Part shown: positions 37,838 through 47,244 of the stretch, piece after piece
How positions within the stretch are numbered: the first letter of the stretch is position 1
Layout: every line of letters begins with the position of its first letter
Source: Thalassobius sp. I31.1
GTDB taxonomy: Bacteria; Pseudomonadota; Alphaproteobacteria; Rhodobacterales; Rhodobacteraceae
Direction of reading: 5' to 3'
Assembly (NCBI RefSeq): GCF_003031585.1
Contig: NZ_PWAA01000065.1
Span: 82,202-146,201 of the forward strand
Length of the DNA stretch: 64,000 nt
Notes under the pieces: generated by a model
Told to the model about the DNA's origin: nothing
Databases searched by the model: none
The model's input: only the letters and a program-made list of their open reading frames with translations
Program-made: the position numbers and the translations under genes

Positions 37838-38620
37838 TTAACCCGCGACAGCCAGCACCGCTTTTTCGGCCTGATTGTCTTTGCTTTTATCAACTTTGTG
37901 CTGATCCTCTGTCCGCCCTGCCCGCCAGTAGCTGGACAGGTAGAACTGATCCCGTGCGACACCGCGTTCCGTGCGATAGTAGCTGCGCAGCCGGCGCATG
38001 GAGTCAAATTCGCAGGCGGTCCAGACAAAGACATCGCCGTCACGCCAGGGCAGCTCCATAATGCGATCAACCAGCGCGCCTTTGGTGACATCCGGTGTCG
38101 GGTTGAGAACCCAGTGCAATTCCATCCCCGCAGGCAGGTTCAGCGCGCGTTTGTCTTCTTCTGACGTGATCTCAATCACCACGTACCCCTGCGCATCCTC
38201 AGGCAGGCGCGCAAAGTTACACGTAAGCGCCGGGAGTGCCGTCATATCCCCCGCCAGCAGATACCAGTCCCGCCCCGGTGCGGCGAGCTTCACAGAACCA
38301 GGCCCGGCAACCGGAATTGTATCCCCCGCCTGTGCGGACATGGCCCAGTCAGTTGCAATGCCACCACTGTCGCCATGCAGGGCGAAATCTACGGTCAGGG
38401 TTTGCTGTGCCGCGTCGTGGGCCAGGATCGAATAGGTGCGCATCACCGGGCGATCCGGGTTGCTGCGGGGTTCATCCGGGAAGATCAGCTTGATGTAACC
38501 GCCCTCATGCCCTTCCGGGAAATCAGCAAGCCCCGCCCCGCCAAAGGTAATACGCCGCATATTCGGCGTCACCTGGGTGACATGCTGCACGGTGAGGATG
38601 TGGTGATTGGAAGATGCCAT
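37838..38620 (-). CDS. Siderophore-interacting FAD-binding protein
   Basis: A 260-residue protein of the ViuB/SIP group: an N-terminal FAD-binding barrel (TPNMRRITFGGAGLADFPEG, MRTYSILAHD) and a C-terminal NAD(P)H-binding domain ending in the WKxDGVVRGQYY-like SSYWRAGRTEDQH. It would reduce Fe(III)-siderophores in the cytoplasm. The upstream AT-rich stretch 38641-38700 could hold an iron-responsive site, but I cannot identify a clear box. Confidence 0.9.
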   Translation of the reverse strand: MASSNHHILTVQHVTQVTPNMRRITFGGAGLADFPEGHEGGYIKLIFPDEPRSNPDRPVMRTYSILAHDAAQQTLTVDFALHGDSGGIATDWAMSAQAGDTIPVAGPGSVKLAAPGRDWYLLAGDMTALPALTCNFARLPEDAQGYVVIEITSEEDKRALNLPAGMELHWVLNPTPDVTKGALVDRIMELPWRDGDVFVWTACEFDSMRRLRSYYRTERGVARDQFYLSSYWRAGRTEDQHKVDKSKDNQAEKAVLAVAG

Positions 38621-38741
38621 GGTGATACCCCTGTGGAACTGTTCGCGTCAGAGGTAGATATGAGTATCTTATTATTTTAGTCAAGTATTTGCATGCCATT
38701 TAAGTCTGCACAGATGCACAGGCCCTTCGCGCGACCGATCC

Positions 38742-39329
38742 TTAATCGAGATCGCTGACCGGATCCGGCAGCGCCAGATACCGTTCAATCAAAGCTGTAA
38801 AACTGTCTGCAACCTTAAAACTGTCGCCAAGATCATGATCCCAGAACCAGACTTCGGCAGGTGCGCCATTGCGTGACCCGAGTTCATCAAGACGAAAACA
38901 AAACGCATTTCCAAGCGAGTCCCAGCCAAACTTCAGGAAATGATCCGGCATGCCGGCTTCCTGCCAGGTTTTCGTATCCTCACTGATTTCCGACGGATCT
39001 GTCAGCGCAGCGAGGTCAGGCAGATATGCCTGCCACCATGCGACCGGGTGATCTACAACGGCGGTTAGCAGGCGCAATGTTGGGGAAGGTCGCCCATTTC
39101 TGAGCAATAGTTCTTTATAGTCCGAAGGCAACTTCACGCCCAGTTCCTGTTCCAGGATATCAAATGCGCCGGGTGCCACGGGATCAGCCGGATGATCCGG
39201 GTGACACCAACGTTGAATAAAAGCCGCCAGCACATCTTCAGACGCCTGCGCATTCCGGCCCTTCAAAACAGAAAAGCCTGCCAGCATTGCTGCCAGCAGA
39301 CCTTTGGAAAATATCCTGCGTCTGATCAT
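38742..39329 (-). CDS. SMI1/KNR4 (SUKH) family protein with apparent export signal
   Basis: The core from about residue 50 (AFDILEQELGVKLPSDYKELLLRNG) to the C-terminus matches the SMI1/KNR4 fold used by many contact-toxin immunity proteins. The first 30 residues (MIRRRIFSKGLLAAMLAGFSVLKGRNAQA) look like a Tat or Sec signal peptide, which is unusual for this family. No toxin gene is adjacent. Function is unknown. Confidence 0.75.
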   Translation of the reverse strand: MIRRRIFSKGLLAAMLAGFSVLKGRNAQASEDVLAAFIQRWCHPDHPADPVAPGAFDILEQELGVKLPSDYKELLLRNGRPSPTLRLLTAVVDHPVAWWQAYLPDLAALTDPSEISEDTKTWQEAGMPDHFLKFGWDSLGNAFCFRLDELGSRNGAPAEVWFWDHDLGDSFKVADSFTALIERYLALPDPVSDLD

Positions 39330-39334
39330 TCAGA

Positions 39335-39934
39335 TCACATGCGGGATGCAACGTTTTCCCAGTTGACCAGGTTCTCAAGGAAGTTGGTCAGGTATTTCGG
39401 GCGGGCGTTGCGGAAGTCGATGTAGTAGGAATGCTCCCATACGTCACAGCCCAGCAGCGCAGTCTGGCCAAAGCACAGCGGGTTCACGCCGTTTTCGGTC
39501 TTGGTCACAGCCAGAGAACCGTCCGCGTTTTTCACGAGCCAGCACCAGCCGGAACCGAACTGACCAGCGCCAGCCGCACAGAAAGCTTTGTTGAACTCTT
39601 CAACGGACCCAAAGCTGTCTTTTAGCGCAGCTTCCAGTTCAGACGGCATATTGCGGCCTGTCGGGCCCATCATTTCCCAGAACTGGTTGTGGTTCCACAG
39701 CTGGGAAATGTTGTTGAAGATGCCGTTTTGCGCCACAGCAGATTTGTCGTAAGTGCCGGTGATGATCTCTTCAAGGGACTTGCCTTCCCACTCGGTGCCA
39801 GCAATCGCGGCATTGCCGTTGGTCACATAAGCGTTGTGGTGCAGGTCGTGGTGATACTCAAGCGTCTCTTTGGACATGCCACCATCGGCAAGTGCGTCGT
39901 GAGCATAAGGAAGTGCGGGAAGTTCAAAAGCCAT
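39335..39934 (-). CDS. sodB: Iron superoxide dismutase
   Basis: Fe/Mn-type SOD of 199 residues, converting superoxide to oxygen and hydrogen peroxide. Metal ligands are visible as H27 in HHDLHHNAYV, H in LWNHNQFWEMM, and the D-V-W-E-H motif CDVWEHSYYID. FNNISQLWNHNQFW and AAGAGQFGSGW are typical of the iron form. No signal peptide, so cytoplasmic. It ends five bases from the SMI1/KNR4 gene and may be cotranscribed with it. Confidence 0.96.
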   Translation of the reverse strand: MAFELPALPYAHDALADGGMSKETLEYHHDLHHNAYVTNGNAAIAGTEWEGKSLEEIITGTYDKSAVAQNGIFNNISQLWNHNQFWEMMGPTGRNMPSELEAALKDSFGSVEEFNKAFCAAGAGQFGSGWCWLVKNADGSLAVTKTENGVNPLCFGQTALLGCDVWEHSYYIDFRNARPKYLTNFLENLVNWENVASRM

Positions 39935-40060
39935 TTGGGCCCCCTGTTACGTGCGTTACTGTTGCGTTCTAAATGGTCTGTCCATGGGGTGCAGGTCAAG
40001 AGAGAAGTCAGCACAGAGCAGCTTTGCGTTTCTGCACATCCGCCCGTGACCTGCTTTCGT

Positions 40061-40465
40061 TTAGTTCTGCCAGCAGGTGCCGCGCCCGGACAGGTTCCCG
40101 CGGAAATCCACCGGATCCGCCCGCAGATGGATGGCGTTGTCGGCATCAATATTTGCAGTGTAACGCATACGGATACGGTTGCCGAGATCATCTTCCGCAT
40201 TCACCGCCCAGGAAATCCGGTGACCGTTGCGGGTCTGACGCGCGCGTGCCTGCACCGCACCACCTTCATAATAATCTGTAATCCCATCATGAACGGATGC
40301 GGAACGTGATGAATCCAGCGTTATATTCACACTGGGGGCAATCCAGCCGTTTCCTGTTGACGCATCAACCTGGCACTGCCAGCCCTGTGCAGCAGCACCA
40401 CTTGCCACAGCCCCTATGAAAAAACCTGCCATAATCGCAGAACGGATATTCTTATTTCTTTTCAT
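40061..40465 (-). CDS. Small secreted protein, tandem family member 1
   Basis: From the ATG at 40465 a signal peptide (KNIRSAIMAGFFIGAVASGAAAQ) precedes a mature domain of about 100 residues with two cysteines, one near each end. Its second half, RISWAVNAEDDLGNRIRMRYTANI, aligns with the two following genes. It is the most divergent of the three. Not recognised otherwise. Confidence 0.7.
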   Translation of the reverse strand: MKRNKNIRSAIMAGFFIGAVASGAAAQGWQCQVDASTGNGWIAPSVNITLDSSRSASVHDGITDYYEGGAVQARARQTRNGHRISWAVNAEDDLGNRIRMRYTANIDADNAIHLRADPVDFRGNLSGRGTCWQN

Positions 40466-40514
40466 CTTTTGTCTCACTGTTTCTAATCATTTTCCCAGCG
40501 CAAAACCGGCGCCG

Positions 40515-40919
40515 TTATTCCTGACGGCACTGCCCGTTGACACGCGGCATCGCCCGGAAGCCACGTGGCGTGATCTGAACGCTTGCACGCAGCGAAGGGC
40601 GTTCAATAAAGGCAGAATAGCGCATGCGCGAACGGTTGCCCGAAGGGTCCTGTGCATCCAGATCCCAGGTCACCGTCAGGCGGCGGGCATTGTTCGTGCG
40701 CACCCGTGATGTCAACGGTTCCTCGTTGAAATGCATGATCAGTGCGTCTGCGACGACAACCTCACCACTTTCAAGCACATCAAAAACCATGACCGGTGGC
40801 ACCCAGCCGCCTGCCGCGTCTTCTTCGAATTCGCAGGTCAGGCGTTCAGCGTGAGCGGCCGAAACCGACACCGCCAGCGCGGCGGCGGCTGCAAGACAGA
40901 TCTGCTTCATGTTCTTCAT
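40515..40919 (-). CDS. Small secreted protein, tandem family member 2
   Basis: A signal peptide ending in AAHAE, then a mature beta-rich domain with RLTCEF and GQC as the two cysteines and the shared core ARRLTVTWDLDAQDPSGNRSRMRYSAFI. AAGGAAC precedes the ATG at 40919. It is clearly a paralogue of the next gene. Function unknown; periplasmic or secreted. Confidence 0.78.
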   Translation of the reverse strand: MKNMKQICLAAAAALAVSVSAAHAERLTCEFEEDAAGGWVPPVMVFDVLESGEVVVADALIMHFNEEPLTSRVRTNNARRLTVTWDLDAQDPSGNRSRMRYSAFIERPSLRASVQITPRGFRAMPRVNGQCRQE

Positions 40920-40949
40920 ATCAAAGTTCCTTTTTACACTTTTTGTATA

Positions 40950-41348
40950 TCAGTCTTCGCGCTGACACTGGCCACTGACCCCTGGCAGGGAATTATATCC
41001 GCGCGGTGTCATCTGAATACGTGCTTCCAGTGACGGGCGTTTGATAAACGCAGAATAGCGCAGGCGGGAACGCTGCCCCAGCCGGTCCTGCGTATCGACA
41101 TCCCAGGTCACGGTCAGACGGCGGGCACTATTGGTACGCACATTCGCCTGTGTCGGCCCGTCACCATAGTTCATCAGCACGTCATCAGCGACAATCACCG
41201 AACCGTCCGCCTCGACGTCAAAAATGACCACTGGCTTCACCCAGCCTCTTGCACGGTTGTCTTCGGGAAAATGGCATACCAGCCGTTCGGCCTGCGCTGC
41301 ACCTGCAAAACTCATCAATGATGCTGCAACCAAAAGTAATTTTTTCAT
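40950..41348 (-). CDS. Small secreted protein, tandem family member 3
   Basis: A signal peptide (KKLLLVAASLMSFAGAAQAE), then the same two-cysteine domain: RLVCHF, ARRLTVTWDVDTQDRLGQRSRLRYSAFI and GQC. It is most upstream in transcription; the three genes probably form one transcript with 30-50-base gaps. The longer frame to 41369 lacks a good ribosome site. Confidence 0.78.
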   Translation of the reverse strand: MKKLLLVAASLMSFAGAAQAERLVCHFPEDNRARGWVKPVVIFDVEADGSVIVADDVLMNYGDGPTQANVRTNSARRLTVTWDVDTQDRLGQRSRLRYSAFIKRPSLEARIQMTPRGYNSLPGVSGQCQRED

Positions 41349-41717
41349 AAAATCTGCCTTCTCATTCATTTACTCATTACATATGGTAATAATTATGTGA
41401 TTTTCAAGATAATCATATAAATGCATCGCATCCTCAGATGGTGAACTCATCACAGTTTTCCTTGTGAAACAACTGTTTTTATGCGGTATTTTCCTGCGCC
41501 ATACCCTTATTTTTCCGCAAGCCAGTTCAGGCAGGTCCGGGCTTTCAGGCGTGAACTGACAAGGTTGCTTTCGCCATTGAAAAAACCGATTAAACCCCTC
41601 TGAATTGTGGGAAATCGGAAATAGAATCTGTCATAATATCCCTTTCAATACGGGAATACAGATACAGAAAAACCCGGGCCGTAACAGCCCGGGTTTTCAG
41701 AATTTATGGGGTTTGGA
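41349..41717. other. Intergenic region with the sox terminator
   Basis: About 370 bases between the small secreted genes and soxG. Apart from the terminator at 41669-41697 I see no gene, RNA or repeat; the AT-rich part at 41370-41440 probably holds the promoter of the small secreted genes. Confidence 0.5.
41669..41697 (-). terminator. Intrinsic terminator of the sarcosine oxidase operon
   Basis: AAAACCCGGGC and GCCCGGGTTTT form an 11-bp perfect stem with a 7-base loop, followed by a T-run on the minus strand, 20 bases after the soxG stop. Confidence 0.9.
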
Positions 41718-42299
41718 TCAGAGGTATTCCGGGGCGGAACCTGTTTCTGCCGCCTGTGCCAGCAGATCACCAACGTATTGCGCGACAGACCGGAAGGCGA
41801 CGACGCGGAAGGCACCGTCTTCTTCGACCCAGAAGGCACCGGCGACCTGGGCAAGGCGTGTGCGGCGCACATCACCGACACCGAAGGATTCTGTTGCCAG
41901 ATCAACCGGTGCCAGTTTCGCAAGCACTTCGCGCGGGGCAGCGCCCTCGCCCGAGACTTCAAACATCACACGCGCATCAGACACGTTCACCGCCATGGCG
42001 AACTGATCTTTCAGAGCTGTGGACAGCGCATCAACGACCCCTGGTGCCTGGGCGTGATCCACGACCAGCAAAAGTTCATCCGGGCTCATCCATGCAACTT
42101 TGCCGGATGTGCCTGTGGTGATTTTGCGCTGCTCTGGCATGGCTGCGCCAGTTGCATCTTTCACCGCTTTGATCAGGGCTTTGTCCGCCAGATCACCGCG
42201 CAGGGTGATCATGCCGGTCAGGCCTGCTTCGCGTACGGATGCAAAGCCAGTTGAGGCGAAGCCTTCCAGTGCAGATGTTGCTTTAATCGCTTCAGACAT
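41718..42299 (-). CDS. soxG: Sarcosine oxidase, gamma subunit
   Basis: Last and smallest-but-one subunit of heterotetrameric sarcosine oxidase, with the ALEGFASTGFASVREAGLTGMITLRGDL start and the MSPDELLLVVDHAQA core related to the T-protein fold. AAGGGGAG fixes the start at 42299, overlapping the soxA end by 8 bases. 193 residues. Confidence 0.93.
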   Translation of the reverse strand: MSEAIKATSALEGFASTGFASVREAGLTGMITLRGDLADKALIKAVKDATGAAMPEQRKITTGTSGKVAWMSPDELLLVVDHAQAPGVVDALSTALKDQFAMAVNVSDARVMFEVSGEGAAPREVLAKLAPVDLATESFGVGDVRRTRLAQVAGAFWVEEDGAFRVVAFRSVAQYVGDLLAQAAETGSAPEYL

Positions 42300-45200
42300 T
42301 CTGCTTCTCCCCTTCTTTGTCATAGAACACCGCATCAACGATACGTGTTTCCACCATGGTTTCACCGTCAACCAGGCCGAACTTCACGGTCTCACCCATA
42401 CGGGACGGACCATTGTGGATCAGACCCAAGGCAATGCCACGATCCAGCGTCGGTGAATAGTAAGTCGAAGTCACACGACCTTCCATATTGCGCTGACCAT
42501 TGGCGTTCACGCCCTCGGTAATCGCATAAGCGCCATCCGGCAGAACAGAACCATCAAGGGTTTCCAGACCCACCAGCTGCCAGCGGTCCGGGTTGTCCAT
42601 GAAAGACCGTTGCTGCGCACGTTTGCCCAGATAGTCTTCTTTCTTCTTGGACAAGGCCCAGTGCAGACCCAGATCCTGCGGGATGATCGTGCCGTCGGTT
42701 TCATCACCAATCATGATGAAGCCTTTTTCAGCACGCATCACATGCAGGCCCTCAGTCCCGTAAGGCATGATGCCGAATTCTTCGCCTGCTTCCAGAAGCG
42801 CATCCCAGAAAGCACGGCCCTGGCTGGCAGGGACAGCGATTTCATAGGACAGCTCACCCGAGAACGAGATCCGGTAGGCGCGGCAGTCAAACCCACCAAT
42901 CTGACCATCTTTCCATTCCATGAACGGCAGGGTTTCTTTGGACACATCCATGCCACCCAGCTTTTCCAGAACTTTACGGGCGTTCGGGCCAACAACGGCA
43001 ACCTGCGCCAGCTGTTCGGTCACATTCGCCACGTGAACTTTCCAGTCCCACCATTCGGTCTGCAGCCATTCTTCCATCCAGCCGTGGATACGATCCGCAC
43101 CGCCAGAGGTCGTGTGGCACAGCCATGTGTCTTCATCAATGCGGGCAACCACACCATCGTCAGACAGGAAGCCGTTTTCAGAACACATCAGACCATAGCG
43201 ACATTTGCCGATCTTCAGGGTGGACATCATGTTGGTATACATCATGTCGAGGAATTTACCCGCATCCGGGCCTTTGACGATCAGCTTACCCAGGGTTGAC
43301 GCATCCAGCAGACCCACATTTGTGCGGGTGTTCAGGATTTCGCGTTTCACCGCCTCTGCGTGGGTCTCTGCCCCGCGCGGATAGGTGTAAGGGCGGCGCC
43401 AGTGACCAACAGGTTCCATATAGGCGCCCTGTTCTTCATGCCAGGCATGCATCGGGGTGCGACGCAGGGGCTGGAAGGTTTCGCCACGGGCTTCGCCACC
43501 AATCGCACCCATGGAAATCGGGTGATAAGGCGGACGGAAGGTGGTTGTGCCAACCTGCGGGATTTCCTTGCCAAGGCTGTCAGCCAGGATCGCCAGACCG
43601 TTAATGTTGGACAGTTTGCCCTGATCCGTGGCCATGCCAAGTGTGGTGTAACGTTTGGTGTGCTCAACGCTCTCATAGCCCTCACGGGCTGCAAGCTGTA
43701 CGTCAGACACTTTCACATCGTTCTGGAAATCAAGCCAGGACTTCATGCGCTGAGCATGGGTCGCCTTGCGTGGCATGATCCAGACGGGTGCCATGATTTC
43801 TTCTGGTGTTGCTTCGGCTTTTGGCGCCGCATTATTTGTTGCGGTGAAACCAGCGGCAATCGCCGCGGCTTTACCGGCCTCATGGGCGTTTTCCAGAACC
43901 TCAGGTGTGTCGAGCGCACCGGAGGAGATACCAGAGGTGATCACAAAACCTTCGCCATTGTCGCCAAGCGGCGGACGCGCAGGGTCTGGCGCAAACCAGG
44001 ACTGATCGGCGTTCCAGTTCAGCTTGCCGCCACAATGGGACCAGAGGTGCACCACTGGCGACCAGCCGCCGGACATGGCAACCGCATCACATTTGATTTC
44101 CTCACGTGCGCCGCCTTCCCCTTCCATCAGGGAAATCTCGACACCAGTTACGCGCTTGCCGCCTTTGACCTTGGCAATCGCCTTGCCGGTCTCGACACGG
44201 ATGCCCATGTCACGCGCTTTGGCTGGCAATGTGCCGTTTGCCTCTGCACGCGCATCAACGATCACGGGCACATCAAGACCTGCGTCTTTCAACGCAATCG
44301 CGGTGCGATAGCCATCGTCATTGTTGGTCACCAGCACGGTTTTCTGGCCAGGGGTTACGCCCCAGTTTACCAGATAATCGCGCATGGACGCCGCCAGCAT
44401 CACGCCGGGAATGTCGTTGCCTGCGAAAGACAGCGGGCGTTCAATCGCGCCGGTTGCGGTCACGATCTGTTTCGCACGGATGCGCCACAGGCGGTGACGC
44501 GGACCATCCATGGTTGGGGCGTGATCGGTCACACGTTCATAGCCCAGGGCATAGCCATGGTCATAAACACCAGCGCCCATCATACGGGTCCGGATGGTGA
44601 CATTGTCCATGGCTTTCAGTGCGGCCAGAGTTTCAGCAACCCAGGTCTCCGCATCTGTGCCGTCGATCTGCGCACCGTCAACAACCGCACGGCCACCGAA
44701 GTCAGCGGTCTGCTCAACCAGCAGAACTTTCGCACCGGACTCAGCCGCCGCTTTCGCAGATTGCAGACCGGCGATACCGCCGCCGACAACCAGAACATCC
44801 ACATAGGCGTAGAAATGTTCGTATTTATCCGCGTCGATTTCCTTCGGCGCAGCACCCAGACCAGCGGACTGGCGCACGATCGGTTCAAACACATGTTTCC
44901 AGGCGAACCGCGGGAACATGAAGGTTTTATAGTAGAAGCCAGCCGGCAGGAAACGCGCGGCATAGTTGTTGGCAACACCCACGTCGAATTCAAGGCTTGG
45001 CCAGTGGTTCTGGGAACGCGCGGTCAAACCGTCAAACAGTTCCGTTGTAGTCACACGCTGGTTTGGTTCAAACTTTGAACCTTCACCCATGTTCACCAAT
45101 GCGTTGGGCTCTTCCGGGCCTGCGGCGACGATGCCACGCGGACGGTGATATTTGAAAGACCGGCCCACCAGCATCTGGTCATTCGCCAGAAGCGCTGACG

Positions 45201-45306
45201 CCAGGGTGTCGCCTTTGAAACCCGTGAAGGTCTTGCCGTTAAAGGTAAAAGTGCGGCTTTCAGAGCGGTCAATCAGACGGCCCTGAGATTGCAGACGGGT
45301 GCTCAT
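42292..45306 (-). CDS. soxA: Sarcosine oxidase, alpha subunit
   Basis: Large subunit of about 1004 residues. The N-terminal part has a 2Fe-2S-ferredoxin-like fold (FNGKTFTGFKGDTLASALLAN) and NAD-binding VGGGIAGLQSAKAAAESG; the C-terminal half is a GcvT-like tetrahydrofolate-binding domain. The enzyme oxidises sarcosine and transfers the methyl carbon to tetrahydrofolate. The start at 45306 overlaps the soxD stop (ATGA), so I prefer it to an ATG five codons upstream. Confidence 0.97.
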   Translation of the reverse strand: MSTRLQSQGRLIDRSESRTFTFNGKTFTGFKGDTLASALLANDQMLVGRSFKYHRPRGIVAAGPEEPNALVNMGEGSKFEPNQRVTTTELFDGLTARSQNHWPSLEFDVGVANNYAARFLPAGFYYKTFMFPRFAWKHVFEPIVRQSAGLGAAPKEIDADKYEHFYAYVDVLVVGGGIAGLQSAKAAAESGAKVLLVEQTADFGGRAVVDGAQIDGTDAETWVAETLAALKAMDNVTIRTRMMGAGVYDHGYALGYERVTDHAPTMDGPRHRLWRIRAKQIVTATGAIERPLSFAGNDIPGVMLAASMRDYLVNWGVTPGQKTVLVTNNDDGYRTAIALKDAGLDVPVIVDARAEANGTLPAKARDMGIRVETGKAIAKVKGGKRVTGVEISLMEGEGGAREEIKCDAVAMSGGWSPVVHLWSHCGGKLNWNADQSWFAPDPARPPLGDNGEGFVITSGISSGALDTPEVLENAHEAGKAAAIAAGFTATNNAAPKAEATPEEIMAPVWIMPRKATHAQRMKSWLDFQNDVKVSDVQLAAREGYESVEHTKRYTTLGMATDQGKLSNINGLAILADSLGKEIPQVGTTTFRPPYHPISMGAIGGEARGETFQPLRRTPMHAWHEEQGAYMEPVGHWRRPYTYPRGAETHAEAVKREILNTRTNVGLLDASTLGKLIVKGPDAGKFLDMMYTNMMSTLKIGKCRYGLMCSENGFLSDDGVVARIDEDTWLCHTTSGGADRIHGWMEEWLQTEWWDWKVHVANVTEQLAQVAVVGPNARKVLEKLGGMDVSKETLPFMEWKDGQIGGFDCRAYRISFSGELSYEIAVPASQGRAFWDALLEAGEEFGIMPYGTEGLHVMRAEKGFIMIGDETDGTIIPQDLGLHWALSKKKEDYLGKRAQQRSFMDNPDRWQLVGLETLDGSVLPDGAYAITEGVNANGQRNMEGRVTSTYYSPTLDRGIALGLIHNGPSRMGETVKFGLVDGETMVETRIVDAVFYDKEGEKQNV

Positions 45307-45626
45307 GCGGGCATCTCCCACTCTGGTCGTTTGGCTTTGATCGCGGCAATCACATCTGCCGGAGGCTCATAGGTCTGGGCGCTGTAGGTTGCGAAAACTT
45401 CCAGCGTCATGGTGCAGCGGGCCGCGTGGAACCACTTGCCGCAGCCATTGGCATGGCGCCAGCGTTCAAAATTCACACCCTTCGGGTTTTCCCGCGTGAA
45501 GAGATATGTTTCGAATTCCGCGTCAGATGAGCCAGGCCCAAAGCGTTTCAGGTGGGCTTCGCCACCGCCATGGAATTCAGTTTCTTCGCCACGTACGCCG
45601 CAGCAGGGGCAATCAAGGATCAGCAT
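45303..45626 (-). CDS. soxD: Sarcosine oxidase, delta subunit
   Basis: A small zinc-binding subunit of 107 residues starting MLILDCPCCGVRGEETEF with the CPCCG metal site, and the typical NPKGVNFERWRHANGCGKWFHAARCT core. AGGAG lies before the ATG at 45626. Confidence 0.95.
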   Translation of the reverse strand: MLILDCPCCGVRGEETEFHGGGEAHLKRFGPGSSDAEFETYLFTRENPKGVNFERWRHANGCGKWFHAARCTMTLEVFATYSAQTYEPPADVIAAIKAKRPEWEMPA

Positions 45627-45700
45627 GTTTGTGCTCCTGACATTGAATATTGATCGGGACCAGCTACATTGACGGTACATAGATGATCAGGATTAGAATT

Positions 45701-46003
45701 ATGGAACGACTTGGCCCGAACCGCCGTGCCCATCTGGAACACGAGCTGCAGACAACCACTGAAGAAGTTGCGCGACACGCCCGCGATGAAACCGCCGCGG
45801 ATTTCACTTGGCGTAAAGCAATCGAAATTAGTGACTCCGCCCCCAAAGACCCTTCTGCGGCTGCCTTGGAAAGTGCCGCAAAGGAAATTGTCAGAGAGAA
45901 GTCTCTTTCTTCCGTGCCCTCCAAAATGCTTCAAGGGGAACTTGAAGACGAGCTCTTTAGCAACGCTGAGGAAGCCGACGACTGGTACAACAGACATCAG
46001 TGA
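45701..46003 (+). CDS. Small hypothetical protein on the opposite strand within the sox operon
   Basis: A 100-residue soluble, highly charged, helix-prone protein (MERLGPNRRAHLEHELQTTT to DDWYNRHQ) in the 370-base gap between soxB and soxD, running against the operon. Its end overlaps the soxB end by 7 bases. The residue makeup looks like a real protein, and a weak CAGG precedes the ATG; another in-frame ATG lies at 45683. No family recognised. Confidence 0.5.
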   Translation: MERLGPNRRAHLEHELQTTTEEVARHARDETAADFTWRKAIEISDSAPKDPSAAALESAAKEIVREKSLSSVPSKMLQGELEDELFSNAEEADDWYNRHQ

Positions 46004-47244
46004 GCCACCCCGGCTGCCACGCTCTCGTCAATAAAGCGGCCCTGGGTGAAACGATCGAGGCCGAACTCAGCGGCCAGCGGACCAGGTTCGCCTTTGGCCA
46101 CCAGTTCTGCCATCGCCCAGCCGGAGCCCGGGATCGACTTAAAGCCGCCGGTGCCCCAGCCGCCATTGATAAACATATTACCCACAGGGGTTTTTGAGAT
46201 GATTGGCGAGCGGTCACCGGTCACATCCACGATCCCGCCCCACTGACGCAGCATCTTCAGGCGTGACACCATCGGGAAGGTTTCGATCAGGGCGCGCACG
46301 GTTTCCTCAATATGGTGGAAAGAACCACGTTGGGTGTAGTTGTTAAACGCATCTGTACCGCCACCGATGACCATCTCGCCTTTGTCGGACTGGGACATAT
46401 AGCCGTGCACAGTGTTCGCCATCACAACCACATCCATGCAGGGTTTGATCGGCTCAGACACAAGCGCTTGCAGGGCCACAGATTCCATTGGCAGCTGGAA
46501 GCCCGCCATATTCGCCATGTGACCGGAATTGCCCGCCACAACAGAGGCCAGCTTGTTACAGCCGATGTGACCTTTGGTTGTCTCAACGCCGGTGACTTTG
46601 CCACCTTCGCGCGTGACACCTGTGACTTCACATTGCTGGATGATGTCCATGCCCATGTCGGAACAGGCACGGGCATAGCCCCAGGCCACAGCATCGTGGC
46701 GCGCCGTGCCGCCGCGTTCCTGCCAGAGCGCACCCAACACAGGGTAACGCGGGCCATCGATACGGATGATCGGGCAAAGTTCTTTCACACGCTCAGGGCC
46801 GATAAATTCAGTCGCAACACCCTGGTAAGCGTTGGCTTGTGCCGTGCGTTTGTAACCGCGGATCTCTGCTTCGGTCTGGGCCAGCATCATCACACCACGT
46901 GGTGAGAACATGACGTTGTAGTTCAGATCCTGAGACATGGTCTCATACAGGCTGCGGGCCTTTTCATAGATCGCAGCGGACGGATCCTGCAGATAGTTCG
47001 ACCGGATGATGGTCGTATTCCGCCCGGTGTTCCCACCGCCCAGCCAGCCTTTTTCGATGATCGCCACATTGGTGATGCCGAAATTCTTGCCAAGGTAAAA
47101 CGCCGTTGCCAGGCCATGACCGCCCGCACCAACGATCACCACATCATATTTTTTCTTCGGCTCAGGGCTGGCCCAGGCCTTTTCCCAGCCCTGGTGATAG
47201 CGTGCAGCTTCACGGGCAATGGCAAACAGGGAATAACGCTTCAT
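45997..47244 (-). CDS. soxB: Sarcosine oxidase, beta subunit
   Basis: Flavin-binding catalytic subunit of 415 residues with the dinucleotide-binding VVIVGAGGHGLATAFYLGK near residue 33 and GWLGGGNTGRNTTIIRSNY. GAGGA fixes the start at 47244. First gene of the sox operon (soxB-soxD-soxA-soxG), which links glycine betaine/sarcosine breakdown to one-carbon metabolism. Confidence 0.96.
   Translation of the reverse strand: MKRYSLFAIAREAARYHQGWEKAWASPEPKKKYDVVIVGAGGHGLATAFYLGKNFGITNVAIIEKGWLGGGNTGRNTTIIRSNYLQDPSAAIYEKARSLYETMSQDLNYNVMFSPRGVMMLAQTEAEIRGYKRTAQANAYQGVATEFIGPERVKELCPIIRIDGPRYPVLGALWQERGGTARHDAVAWGYARACSDMGMDIIQQCEVTGVTREGGKVTGVETTKGHIGCNKLASVVAGNSGHMANMAGFQLPMESVALQALVSEPIKPCMDVVVMANTVHGYMSQSDKGEMVIGGGTDAFNNYTQRGSFHHIEETVRALIETFPMVSRLKMLRQWGGIVDVTGDRSPIISKTPVGNMFINGGWGTGGFKSIPGSGWAMAELVAKGEPGPLAAEFGLDRFTQGRFIDESVAAGVAH

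Noticed and set aside
43360..45078. Long plus-strand open frame of 572 codons
   Set aside because: Antisense to soxA; a by-product of the GC-rich codon pattern.
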